From Orychophragmus violaceus (taxonomy: Eukaryota > Streptophyta > Magnoliopsida > Brassicales > Brassicaceae), in contig CM058232.1 of the NCBI GenBank assembly GCA_030180135.1, positions 75,559,001 to 75,623,000 of the forward strand: a stretch of 64,000 bases of DNA, written 5' to 3'. Both the position numbers and the translations under genes were made by a program. The notes below the pieces were generated by a model, which saw only the letters and a program-made list of their open reading frames with translations, did not search any database and was not told the origin of the DNA. Below, piece by piece: positions 1 through 9,918 of the stretch (its first letter is position 1; every line of letters begins with the position of its first letter).

Positions 1-105
1 CAAAATATTACAGAACATGTGTAACCTCATCGAGACTTTGTATTTCATACACAAAACAAAAAGAATCTAGTTGCAATTTACAGTTCTAGTTCATAATAAT
101 TGCTG
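1..105. other. Host flank left of the first retrotransposon
   Basis: This stretch is AT-rich non-repeat sequence and ends in the left target duplication CAGAT at 106-110. It is the other side of the insertion site from 10572 onward, so before insertion it was continuous with the host sequence right of 10571. On the minus strand it would lie downstream of the small ORF at 10908-11159, so it could be 3' untranslated sequence or intergenic DNA. No gene can be supported here. Confidence 0.6.
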
Positions 106-110
106 CAGAT

Positions 111-585
111 TGTAATTACCGAGATGGTCACGAGACCGGAATGCGCGTCTTGCTTGAGAGTTGACGTGCTCGGTCCGAGGGAGCTAAGTTGTTCTTAAGA
201 GAGAACCGACTAGATTCAGAGACAAGCGAGAGTGAAATTGTGTTCGGGATGAACAAGAAGGAGATTACGTTCGGGATTCTTTACAGAGAGGTCGGCCCAA
301 CAGAAGCAAAACGGCCCAACAAGCAACGAAAGCCCGAACATATACGCTCAGACCGAGCCCATTACCATCGACTCGAGCCGAACGACAGCAAGTCAGCGCA
401 CATCACTCTCTTCAAAGAATCCCGAACGTAATCTCCTTCTTGTTCATCCCGAACACAATTTCACTCTCGCTTGTCTCTGAATCTAGTCGGTTCTCTCTTA
501 AGAACAACTTAGCTCCCTCGGACCGAGCACGTCAACTCTCAAGCAAGACGCGCATTCCGGTCTCGTGACCATCTCGGTAATTACA
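111..585 (+). repeat. Rearranged 5' LTR: inverted LTR end followed by a deleted direct LTR
   Basis: Positions 111-282 are the reverse complement of the last 172 bases of the LTR (same as 414-585 and 10395-10566). Positions 283-585 are a direct LTR copy that lacks the first 57 bases of the 3' LTR (9919-9975) and an internal block of about 275 bases (matching roughly 10106-10380). The removed block contains the TATA box seen at 10224-10231, so this LTR probably cannot drive transcription. The element's left end therefore reads TGTAATTACC, an inverted U5 end, yet it is flanked by a proper target duplication. Confidence 0.92.
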
Positions 586-586
586 A

Positions 587-605
587 TTGGCGCCGTCTGA
601 GGGGA
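587..605 (+). other. Primer binding site
   Basis: TTGGCGCCGTCTGAGGGGA begins one base after the end of the LTR at 585. The TGGCGCCG core is the same start seen in the Athila-like primer sites of this window (51349-51370), which resemble the tRNA-Asp type. The downstream half differs, so the exact primer tRNA is uncertain. Confidence 0.75.
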
Positions 606-640
606 CTTAGTTTCTTCTTCACTAACGGACAGGTTCAGCG

Positions 641-3476
641 ATGACAGGAGCACCACCGAACAAGGATTACGTCCTCGTCGAAGACATAACGAGCTCAGAA
701 ACAGCTCCGAGATCAAGGGGGGCAACCCCAGCATGTATCTCAAGTTGCAGATCCAATCATTCAGCCGGCCGGCGCCGAGCAGCAACCTCAAAATATCGAA
801 CGACCTCAACAAGTCGCAGAAGCTCAGACGAACGAGCAGGACATGTCTGCCTTACTCAAAACTCTCATGACTCAAGTAACCGCACTCTCCCAGGGAAGCA
901 ATGCACGCTTCGACCAACTCGCCACGGCACACGCGATATGCCAGGGGCAAATCAACGATTTACGGATGGCAAGCCAACAAGGATCCGTTCCCAGAACTCG
1001 CCTCCACCGAGCGTTATTAGAAGAAATGCCGCCTCCAAATCCAAGAAACCGAACGATATCACAACAAACCAAAGACGAACAACCTCCCAATACTGATATC
1101 CCGGGCAGCTCAGCGCTCGGCGCACACAGAGACAGTGAGATTGAAGACTTGAAGCTGATGTTAAAGAATATGACATCCAAAGTCCATCAAGCGATCAGCT
1201 CGGCACCCGAGATCGACCGCGTACTGGAGGAAACCCATAACACAACTTCACTCGTCGCCTCATGGACATCCAGGTCGAGCATCCTGTCTCTGCGGTCAAA
1301 ATCAAGATGATGACCTACGATGGCAAATCTGACCCAAGACAATTTCTGACGACATTCCGTATCGCGATGGGACGAACAAAGTTTAGCATTGGAGAATGTG
1401 ATGCAGGCTACTGCAAACTGTTCGTCGAGCATCTGACCGGCTCGGCCTTGGATTGGTTTTCTCGTTTAGAACCGAACTCGATCGACGAATACAACGACTT
1501 GACGCACGCTTTTCTTAAACATTACTCGATGTATATTCAGGAGGAAGTATCAAATGCCGACCTGTGGGCCATCTCCCAAGGGCCGAAGGAAAGCCTCCGA
1601 TCATACATCACCCGCTTCAAAAGTAATTTGGCTAAAATCACGATCACTGATAGCGAAGGTCTGCCCGCGCTCCGAAACGGCCTTTGGTATGAATCCAGCT
1701 TCCGAGATGAACTAAAGAAAAACAGACCAAGCTCACTGGAAGACGCTCTCCACCGAGCATCGATCTTTATCGACCTCGAGAAAGAAAAGGAAACCCTAGC
1801 CAAGAACTTCGGACCTAAGAGTTCGACTTCAAAGGAGAAGGTCGAGAGGAGCGCCGAGCAATACGAACCACGGCAACACTACGATCAGGATTACAAGAAA
1901 GCCAAGGAGGAAGAAACCGCGAGAAAGAGGAAATCGTCGTATTACGTCAGCGATCAGTTACAGGACCACCAGCAGGACGAGGAACGCTCCCACCAGGGTC
2001 ATCGACAAAATCATCCTGACCGTCCCCAAAATTATCAGCAGGATCGACCCACCCAAGGCTACCAAGGTCAAAATCAAGGCAAGCCATGGAACAAATTCGT
2101 CCGAGGAGCCGACAAAAGCAAGCTATTTTGTGAGTATCATCAGCGAGTGATATATCATGGTTTTTACCCAGTTTAGACCATGATATAGTTGTGTTTTTAG
2201 TGTCTTTTGTCTTTGTTTAGAGTCTTTTACAGGTTTAATCAGGTTTGGAGCTAATTGGAGATATTTGGAGCATTTTGGGACTTTTGGGACGTTTTGGCCG
2301 AGAGATTAACTCACTGTCCGATTTATTGATCATGCATCGACCGACACACCTTGTGCATCGGTCGACACACTAGCGAGATGGGCCGTACACGTCGGTTTAA
2401 TGAAGATATGAAGATTTGCAAAGAAGCCCAAGATAGTTCCAGTATTTACACAGAAGCCCCATCCGAGATTGTGCCTATATATACTAGTTTTTGGTGTTTA
2501 TTTTACCTACGCTTTACATTACGCTTTGATACTATTAGCTAAGAGATTTCTAGAGCTTTTGGGGCTGATCTATTTCCTGTATTCACTTATTTTGGGGAAG
2601 ATTTCGAACCCCTTTATCTATTTAATTTCTTATATGCAATCTATTATTTCTTTGATTATGTTTTCATTAATCATGTCTGAGTAGATCCATAGTTGAGTTT
2701 AGGGTTTCTCACATAGGATTTCATGACTTGCTAGACTTGTTCAAATTCAGTTAAGGATTCATAACTATATCTGTTCTTCAATTTAATTGTGCTTAAAGCT
2801 AGTTCTAACCTGATCAATTAGAATCTAGATCTTAGGTTGCTAAATACGTCACGGAAGTGGGGTTTAGGAATCTGAACTAATTAAATTGGGCAATTAAACT
2901 TTGCGCAAACGGAAGTTTGGTTTAGGATAATTGTGAACATATCAAACTTGGGATTAATGCTAGTTTAATCTGTTAGTTCTCGCAAACGAAAGTTTGGTTT
3001 GCTGCACTTAGGCTTAGAGAATTATCGCAAAGGAATTTGGTTAATTCTATATCTGTGTTTTGAGTTCTAGAACTGTTCTTAATTAGATCCTTGCTGAATG
3101 AACTGTCTGCTTGTCTGATTTCCTGAGAATACCCTAGGCTTGACGCTTTTAGTTTATTGCTTCTCAACCGTTAATCTCTGCTACTGTTTACTTTCTTGCT
3201 TTGCAATTTATTTACTTCACCATCTGCTTATTTCTAGTATTAATCTCTACGTTTCTGTTTCTATTGAGACCAAGTGTCCCTGTGGATTCGATAGCCCTAT
3301 ATACTACTTTGACATTGCTGTTCACTTGCAGTTTAGAATAGGGTAAAACTTAGAGCCTATCAGCGAGCAGGTCACAGTACCGAGGAATGCAGAAATCTTC
3401 AAGCCCTCCTCTACGCCGACTACCAAAAAGACGGGAAGAAATTAGTACTAGATCGCAACAAGCTCACCCCGAGCAC
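641..3476 (+). pseudogene. gag of the Tat-type element, frameshifted and split by a solo LTR
   Basis: An ATG at 641 opens a short N-terminal stretch. The reading frame then shifts near 730 and again near 1255. The recognisable retrotransposon Gag domain runs from 1262 and includes the segments YDGKSDPRQFLTTFRIAMG, LTGSALDWFSRL and GPKESLRSYITRFK. It is followed by a charged, Gln-rich linker. The zinc-knuckle-like motif CEYHQ...GHSTEEC is cut exactly by the solo LTR at 2148-3362 and resumes at 3363. Gag would form the cytoplasmic particle that packages element RNA. The two frameshifts plus the 1.2-kb insertion make it non-functional. After the knuckle the frame runs into a junction near 3480, and no protease domain follows. 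Confidence 0.85.
2148..3362 (+). mobile_element. Solo LTR of an Athila-like element inside gag
   Basis: The block starts TGATATATCATGG and ends GCCTATCA. It is flanked by the 5-bp duplication GCGAG at 2143-2147 and 3363-3367. Start, end and overall content match, in opposite orientation, the Athila-like LTRs of the large nest (for example 23912-25115 and 28554-29747). It carries a pair of the palindromic motif (2333-2369). No internal region is present, so it arose by recombination between the two LTRs of a full element after insertion. Confidence 0.93.
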
Positions 3477-3552
3477 GGCGACAAGCTCACCTGAGGATAG
3501 AGGAGCTTGTCTAGAGTGAATTTAGTACCAAAAAGACGGGAAGAAATTAGTA
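3421..3552 (+). repeat. 27-bp direct repeat at the gag/pol deletion junction
   Basis: The segment starting TACCAAAAAGACGGGAAGAA occurs at 3421-3447 in the gag tail and again at 3526-3552, out of frame, just before the surviving reverse transcriptase sequence. The protease and the start of reverse transcriptase expected between gag and pol are missing. The repeat looks like a template-switch or patch-repair scar. Confidence 0.8.
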
Positions 3553-4035
3553 CGCTTCTCAAGCTGCGTCCCCAAAAGGATAGTTTTCCACTGCCACACA
3601 TCGACCGGCTCGTAGAAGCCACCACCGGTCACGAGCTGCTATCGTTCATGGACGCCTTTGCAGGATATAACCAGATCATGATGCACCCTGATGATCAGGA
3701 AAAGACTTCCTTTATCACCGACGGCACATATTGCTACAAGGTTATGCCGTTCGGGATCAAGAATGCAGGAGCGACATACCAACGCCTCGTGAATCGCATG
3801 TTTGCTGACCAGCTCGGCAACATAATGGAAGTTTATATTGACGATATGCTCGTCAAGTCCACCTTGGCGGACGACCATATCGATCATCTCACAACATGTT
3901 TTGCGAGTTTAAACAAGTATGGAATGAAACTGAATCCGGCGAAGTGCACGTTCGGGGTCACATCGGGAGAATTCCTCGGCTACATAGTCACGAGAAGAGG
4001 AATTGAAGCAAACCCGAAGAAAATAACGGCGATCA
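3507..4035 (+). pseudogene. Reverse transcriptase fragment of the Tat-type element
   Basis: The reading frame contains KDSFPLPHIDRLVEATTGHE, DAFAGYNQIMMHPDDQEKTSF, VMPFGIKNAGATYQRLVN and the catalytic box YIDDMLVKS, followed by the thumb-like GYIVTRRGIEANPKKI. The palm is therefore present but the N-terminal fingers are not. Near 4035 the sequence jumps straight into a RNase H of a different frame, so the connection and the first RNase H are lost. It is catalytically dead as it stands. The motif wording fits the Tat branch of plant Ty3/gypsy elements. Confidence 0.88.
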
Positions 4036-4458
4036 CTGACCGGCGAGTTAATCGAACAGTCCTTCCGTCTAGGATTTCCAGCCTCAAACAACGAAGCCGA
4101 ATACGAAGCACTGCTCGCAGGACTGCGACTAGCCAAAGTGGTAGGGGCAAAGCAGGTAGACGCGTTCGCCGACTCACAGCTCGTGGTGAATCAATTCAAC
4201 GGAGAATATGAAGCAAAAAACGAATGCATGGACGCATATCTAAAGCTCTTCCAAGAAAATTGTCGCACCAATCGGGTCGTTTACGCTAATAAAGATTCCC
4301 AGAAGCGACAACTCCTCCGCAGACGCATTGGCCGCCCTAGCTTCGACTTCAGATCCCGACCTCCGCCGAGTCATCCCAGTCGAGTGCATAGCCCGACCGA
4401 GCATCGCACCAGACGAAGATGTACTGCTTATTACCGAGGAAGAAGAGGGACTGGATGA
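4036..4458 (+). pseudogene. Second (archaeal-type) RNase H fragment of the Tat-type element
   Basis: The frame beginning near 4042 reads NNEAEYEALLAGLRLA and then FADSQLVVNQFNGEYEAKN, which is the hallmark of the additional RNase H carried by Tat-lineage elements. The upstream part of the domain is deleted together with the end of reverse transcriptase. Reading frames break again before the integrase region near 4328. Only the middle and C-terminal part of the domain can be followed. Confidence 0.75.
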
Positions 4459-5761
4459 TGCTCATAAAAGCAACGAGGAGGTCATTAAGAACGCCGACTC
4501 CGAGCATACCGACTTCATCGACTGGAGAGACGAGATCAGAGATTATATACTGACCGGGAAGGTCCCCAAGGATCGTTGGGCAGCTCGCCGGTTGAAAGCC
4601 TGCTGCGCGCAATACGTAATGATGAAGGACGAGCTATTTCGGTGGAGTGCGTCCAAGGCTCTCTTGCGCTGCATAGACGGGCAGGAGATCCAATGGGTCA
4701 CCGAGCAAACTCACGAAGGAGCAGGCGGAAATCACACAAGCGGCCGAGCATTAGCCGCAAAGATAAAGCGACATGGTCTTTTCTGGCCGACCATGATCGC
4801 AGACTGCGAAAGCTATGTGTCCTGATGCGAGCAATGTCAAAGACACGCACCAAGCATACACCAGCCAGCCGAGCTCCTCACCACTGCGGCCACGCCCTAC
4901 CCATTCATGCGGTGGGCGATGGATATCGTCGGACCTCTCCCGGCCTCGCATCAAAAGAAGTTCATCCTGATAATGACCGATTACTTTACCAAGTGGGTCG
5001 AAGCCGAATCCTACTCGGAGATCAAAAACCTTGACGTTCAAAAGTTCGTTTGGAAATACGTAATCTGTCGCCACGGTGTCCCCTACGAGATCGTAACCGA
5101 CAACGGATCCCAGTTCATTTCCAATCTATTCGAAGGATTTTGCGCGAGGTGGAAAATTCGCTTAAGTAAATCTACCTCGAGATACCCACAAGGAAACGGG
5201 CAGGCCGAGGCGACTAACAAAACGATCATCGACGGGCTAAAGAAACGAATGGAGAGCAAAAAAGGCCTCTGGGCCGACGAGCTCGACGGCGTCCTCTGGT
5301 CTCATCGAACAACACCAAGAACATCAACCGGCCAGACTCCTTTCTCCCTCTCCCACGAAATGGAGGCAATGTCTCCCGCCGAGATGTGCGTCCCGACGAT
5401 ACGCCTGAGCATTGCGCCCGAGCACGAAGAGCTTAACAACAACATGATCATCGACAGCCTCGACCAAGCGGAAGAATTAAGAGACCGAGCACTCTTACGT
5501 CTCCAAAACTATCAACAGCGGATCACCCGACACTACAACAAGAAGGTTAGAGGTCGGCGTTTCGTAGAAGGTGACCTCGTCCTCAGAAAAGTGTTCGAAA
5601 ACACACGGGAATACCGAGCAGGGAAACTCGGCACAAATTGGGAAGGTCCGTACATCGTCTCAAAGATAGTAAAACCTGGCGTCTACGAGCTAGTGACGAT
5701 GAAGGGAGAAGCCATTCCACGTTCATGGAATGCGAACAAACTCAAGAGGTACTACTATTAA
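4328..5761 (+). pseudogene. Integrase of the Tat-type element with one in-frame stop
   Basis: An N-terminal zinc-binding HHCC region is visible from about 4690 (HEGAGGNH, then CEQC at 4828-4839). A TGA stop at 4823-4825 sits directly in front of CEQC. The catalytic core follows from 4907 with the first Asp in MDIVG, the second in VTDNGSQF and the Glu in NGQAEATNK. The last two are 35 residues apart (DD35E), so the catalytic triad is intact. The frame then stays open to TAA at 5759-5761. The C-terminal part (LVLRKVF, LGTNWEGPYIV) is the usual DNA-binding tail. The single stop makes this copy defective. Confidence 0.88.
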
Positions 5762-6462
5762 GCCGAGCATCTCCCGCACGCAGAAAAATCGAGCATCGCG
5801 CTAAAAAAAACGAGCATTTCGCTCCAAACCGAGCTCGCTATACACGAGTTCGAGTAATATGTAAAGTGAACTACGATCGGCTTGATCCCCTTTCGGGGTA
5901 CGTAGGCAACCTCTCACGAGGCTCAGCTATATCAATAATAAAATTTTATCAAGTACCTTTTAATCTCCCAAACAATTCAACATTCTGGCCAAATGCTCGA
6001 TACATTATAAGCCGGGCCCTGCTCCCGCACAAGGCTGATCGACAGAAAATAAGCCGAACATAGTTTTCGCATAATGTATCGATCAGACCTTAGGGATAAG
6101 CCGAGCATTCCACTCGCACCCGACCCGTGGGATAACGAGCAGAACCTCAAATCCCACAACCAAGCCGGGCCCAGTTCCCGCACAAGGGCGACTGACAGAA
6201 AAAATAAGCCGAACAAAGTTTCGCATAACTGTCCTGGTCGACCCTACGGGGTAAGCCGAGCATTCTACTAGCTCCTAATTACCTAGCTGACCCAACTGAA
6301 GAATTGCCCAAGTACGCAGAAATGGAAATATTAAGTACGCGGAAAGGCTCGAGTATGCTTTAAACAAAAAAAAACCCAAAATCACTAAAACGTTTCAAGT
6401 ACGAATCCGATTACATTAGGGTACTACAAAAAAAACAAATAGCGCAAAATTACAAGGTAAAT
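5762..6462 (+). other. Noncoding region between integrase and the antisense gene, with diverged repeats
   Basis: Two diverged tandem units of about 150 bp are visible, one near 6009-6110 and one near 6161-6262. Each contains AAGCCGGGCCC, TCCCGCACAAGG, AATAAGCCGAACA and TTTCGCATAA in the same order. Short GCCGAGCAT motifs recur through the region. No open frame of the element strand is credible here. The end of the region is the 3' side of the antisense gene. Confidence 0.65.
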
Positions 6463-9400
6463 CTAAAAAGCCTCGGGAGCCCGATCTTCAGCTGTATTCG
6501 CAAGGTCAGCAGGATCCTCATCTTCGCTACCGAGCAGCCCAGATGCCCGAAGATTGTCTACCACCGAGGAAGTCACGAGCGCATGGTTTGAGCCATGTTG
6601 ATCCTGAACAAGCACCGAAGATTCCCCATCGGTCCGACCTGGACTACTGGACGGAGTCATAACAAAGTCCTCGTCGACCAGATCGGTGAACTGAAACTCG
6701 CCGAGCTCCTGTTTGAAACAAGCAAAGTCAGAATCAGCTTTGATGATCTTCTCGGGAGGAACAGCAAGCCCTTCCTCGACAAGCGCCTTCAGTATAGACG
6801 CAACCGCAGCAGCCTGATTCATCATTATCTGCTTTCTCCTCCCGAGCTCCTTCTCCTCGTTGGCTCTCTTGATATTGGACAACCGAGCTTGCGCCTTGTC
6901 AGACACACGCTCCCTCTCCTTTTGGACTTCGCGCTTGCGGGACTCCTTGAGACGAGCACATTCTGAGCTGAGCTTACCCTCCAAGTCAGAAACCCGAACA
7001 ATCATTTCATCAGCTTCAGCCCGAGCATTCGAGCAATCGGTCAAGCACTGCCTGCATGTTCTCGGCATCGAGGCGAGCATTCTCTGAAGAAAGTTCAGCA
7101 ACCTTCTTCTCTAGAGCAATCACTTTCTCTTCCTCGGCCCTCAGGGACGAACGAAGCGCCTCCGCAGTAGCCGCTGCTTCACGATATACTTTGAGCTCGG
7201 CGATGGCCCTCCCGGCTTTGCCAAGATCCCTCTTCAGTCCGCTAATCACCCTTTCAAGATCGACCTGCCTCTGATCATACTCGTCAAACAGCAAGTTGTA
7301 GTTGGCAAGGCCCTGAAACAAAAGAAACGAATCAAAACAAAGGAAAGACAAGACGAACAAAACCGAAGCTAGACGAGCAAGCCTTACCCGAGCTATATCC
7401 TTGGCCACCGCTTCCTTTTGATCGGGGAAATGCGTACGGTCGACGGAAGGAAGTGGCCGCGGCGGACTATCCCTTAGCATCCGGAACAAATCCGCGCAAG
7501 CCGCTCCATCACGGACTATCGACCTCAAGCCCTCATACCGCACGAAAAAACCATAATCCGTATACACTCCCTCACCTGGCCCACCTAGGAAAGTAAGCCC
7601 GGCGATCTCATCTATGTTCGGCATGACCCGATCGCCTTGAGAATCAGCATTCTCATTTTCTTCCCGACCATCATTTTCTTCCCGATCAGCGACCTGGTCT
7701 GTCTCCAGAAGATCCGTCTCGTCAGCAGTTTGGTGCTCAGGGGTCCCATCCTGAACACCTTCGATCCCGGGAAGAACCGCCAGATCCATCCCGCCATCAG
7801 GACGCTCGGAATTTTCAGTCGTCCGACCCTCGACAGAAGCGGTCCTACTTTTCTTTTTCCTCCTCTCCAAAGGAGGCACTTCCGCGGTTTCTTCGGCCTC
7901 CCGATCATCCTCAGGAACGAGAGGAATCCCCGGCTCGGTGGATGCCGCATTCTCGGTCCGCGACCTTTTCTTCCTTTTCTTCTTCTTCTGAGCTTCAACC
8001 GCCTCTACCGCAACGCACACCTGACGAAACAAATCTCAATGATACTCGTTCACAAAAAACATCCCAGGAGGAATCCAAGTCAGCAGGATTTACCTGCGGT
8101 TCGGAGGGATTCCCCTGCCCCGCGACAGGACCCTCTTGCCGACCAGCAAGGTTCTCCTCGACGTAGTTCACAACCTCGAGATCGATATGGCCCATTTCTT
8201 CAATTGGTTTCCCCCCTTTTGAATAACGGACGAACGGACGTTTGTTATGCTCGGTTAACGACTCGATCGAACGAAGATGACAACCTGCAAAAATCAAGAT
8301 TTAAGAAGGCAAACCGAGCAAATAAAAAAAAGAGGAGGAGAGAAGAGCAAAGTTACCTTCGTCCAGACACTCCACAGCTCGTTTCACCCGGCTGGAATGA
8401 ACGTCCGGCCACTTCTGAATTCCCCGAGCGACAAGCTTGTGAAGATTCGATAAAAGGTTATCCGGTGCCGGGAGATCAAAGGAATGACAATCTGCAAGAA
8501 AATAGAACGAGCATGATTTAGTCTATTTAGAGGAACGAGCAAAGCAAGAAAAATTTACCATGAAGATGGTTCCATTGAGTTATGTACGGCCTTTCCGGGT
8601 CGGGAACCGAGGCCGAAATGACCCGAGCATAAAAATAATGATCTTGCCAGTCACCAACCTTCCACGGTTTCCCGATAACGACCTTCTCTCCAAAACGGGT
8701 CCTCATACAAACATAGCGGGTCTCAACGGTCGTGCTGTTCGTCGAAATTGACGTAATCTCCTCAAAGAACTGAAGAGTCATGTCTACGCCGCACTCAGAG
8801 GCTAGAATCATAGAACCGACCAGGTTCTGAACAGCCGCCGGACACAGCTGGGAAAGGGCGATCCTCCTCTCTTCACAATAGGCAACGAGCAGCCTCGGCA
8901 AAGGAAACCTCAGATGAATATGCTTAAACCAAAAATCGTACAGGCATATCCATCCTTCCGGACAGTTCCAGGGTCTCTCATGAGGTTCGGGCTTACGAAG
9001 CTCGAGCCGACCAGCGCCTTCGGGAGCACAGTTGTCCAAAAGCCATGTCAAATCATCATCCGTGCATTTGGTCGGAAGAACGGGACGCGCAGGATGTTTC
9101 TTCTTCGCTGAAGCATCCGCGGCCCCATGTTTTGTTCTCTTCCGAGCCTTCTTAGAACTGCTCGGCTCTATTACCATCTTGTCGATCCTCGCCTGATCAA
9201 CGATAGCTACGGCCTCCGCCTTCACTGGGAGAGAGCCTAAACGCTGAATCAACGGGGGCAACCAAGGCCGAGTACCGTCGTCCTCCGAGTCTATCAGGTA
9301 TGGGACCCGAAAACTCTGAACGCTACACGAAGCCGAAAGAGCCCGAGCCCGATTATCTTCAGAACTCCGAGCAATAATTTCTGTTCGCGCTGAACCTGAC

Positions 9401-9513
9401 GAAGAATTCCGTTGCGAAACAGACGAGCTGGATTGAGCAGAGTTACCCCCGGACAGCCTTACCGAGTAAAGATCCCGACCCGAAGACGAGGCTGAGTTCG
9501 AATCGATTCTCAT
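6463..9513 (-). pseudogene. Antisense spliced gene of Tat/Retand elements (Transposase_28-like), one frameshift
   Basis: Five exons can be read on the minus strand: 9513-8559, 8491-8357, 8284-8094, 8020-7388 and 7312-6463. Introns of 67-75 bp have GT-AG ends, and reading phase is kept across each. Exon 1 has a Ser-rich start, a basic stretch KKARKRTK that could be a nuclear signal, and a conserved domain with WICLYDFWFKHIHLRFPLP and CPAAVQNLVGSMILASEC, which resembles Pfam Transposase_28 ('putative gypsy type transposon'). Exons 4-5 are acidic, then Lys/Arg-rich, then a long coiled coil. The fourth intron (7313-7387) is 75 bp with no stop, so its retention keeps the frame. One indel in the coiled coil, between about 7016 and 7101, shifts the frame. 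The full product would be about 920 residues. The function of this protein family is unknown. Confidence 0.8.
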
Positions 9514-9624
9514 AACTTACAAATACAACAACAAAAATAAAGAGAGAAAGCAAATTCTAGAGAGAAGGAAGAGCGAAATACCTGCGGAAGGAGAGAAATG
9601 AAAGTGGAAAAGAATAGTGAGATG

Positions 9625-9632
9625 TATTTATA
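9625..9632 (-). promoter_or_regulatory. TATA box of the antisense gene
   Basis: TATAAATA on the minus strand lies about 112 bp upstream of the antisense ATG at 9513, with a leader rich in CT between them. This is a normal plant core-promoter spacing. It supports independent transcription of the antisense gene from inside the element, not read-in from outside. Confidence 0.6.
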
Positions 9633-9897
9633 AGCGGAGCGGGAAGATTTCGAGAAAAACGCAATAATGACCCCCTACGCAACCTTTCAGCTTCCAGCAG
9701 TTATAGGTATCATCCTTACGACGATGCGACTCTTCAATATCCAGCTGCTTCCCAAGAAACCCTTTGAGCTCCCCGAGAAAGAAACGATAAAGCAAGCAAA
9801 TCAAACTGGCCGACCAGATCTACACCGAATAAATATCGGCCCAACTAAAACACCGTCAAAATCCGTCGACTTCAAGTACCACGAAGATCGACGAACT

Positions 9898-9913
9898 GGG
9901 GGGGGGGGGGGGG
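9898..9913 (+). other. Poly-G polypurine tract
   Basis: Sixteen consecutive G residues lie five bases before the start of the 3' LTR at 9919. The position is that of the plus-strand primer of reverse transcription. A pure G run is unusual, and its length may be uncertain through slippage in vivo or in sequencing. Confidence 0.6.
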
Positions 9914-9918
9914 CTTAC

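Noticed and set aside
7637..8521. 294-codon plus-strand open frame
   Set aside because: It lies opposite exons and introns of the antisense gene, has low-complexity Arg/Pro-rich composition and no domain. It is a shadow of the minus-strand gene.
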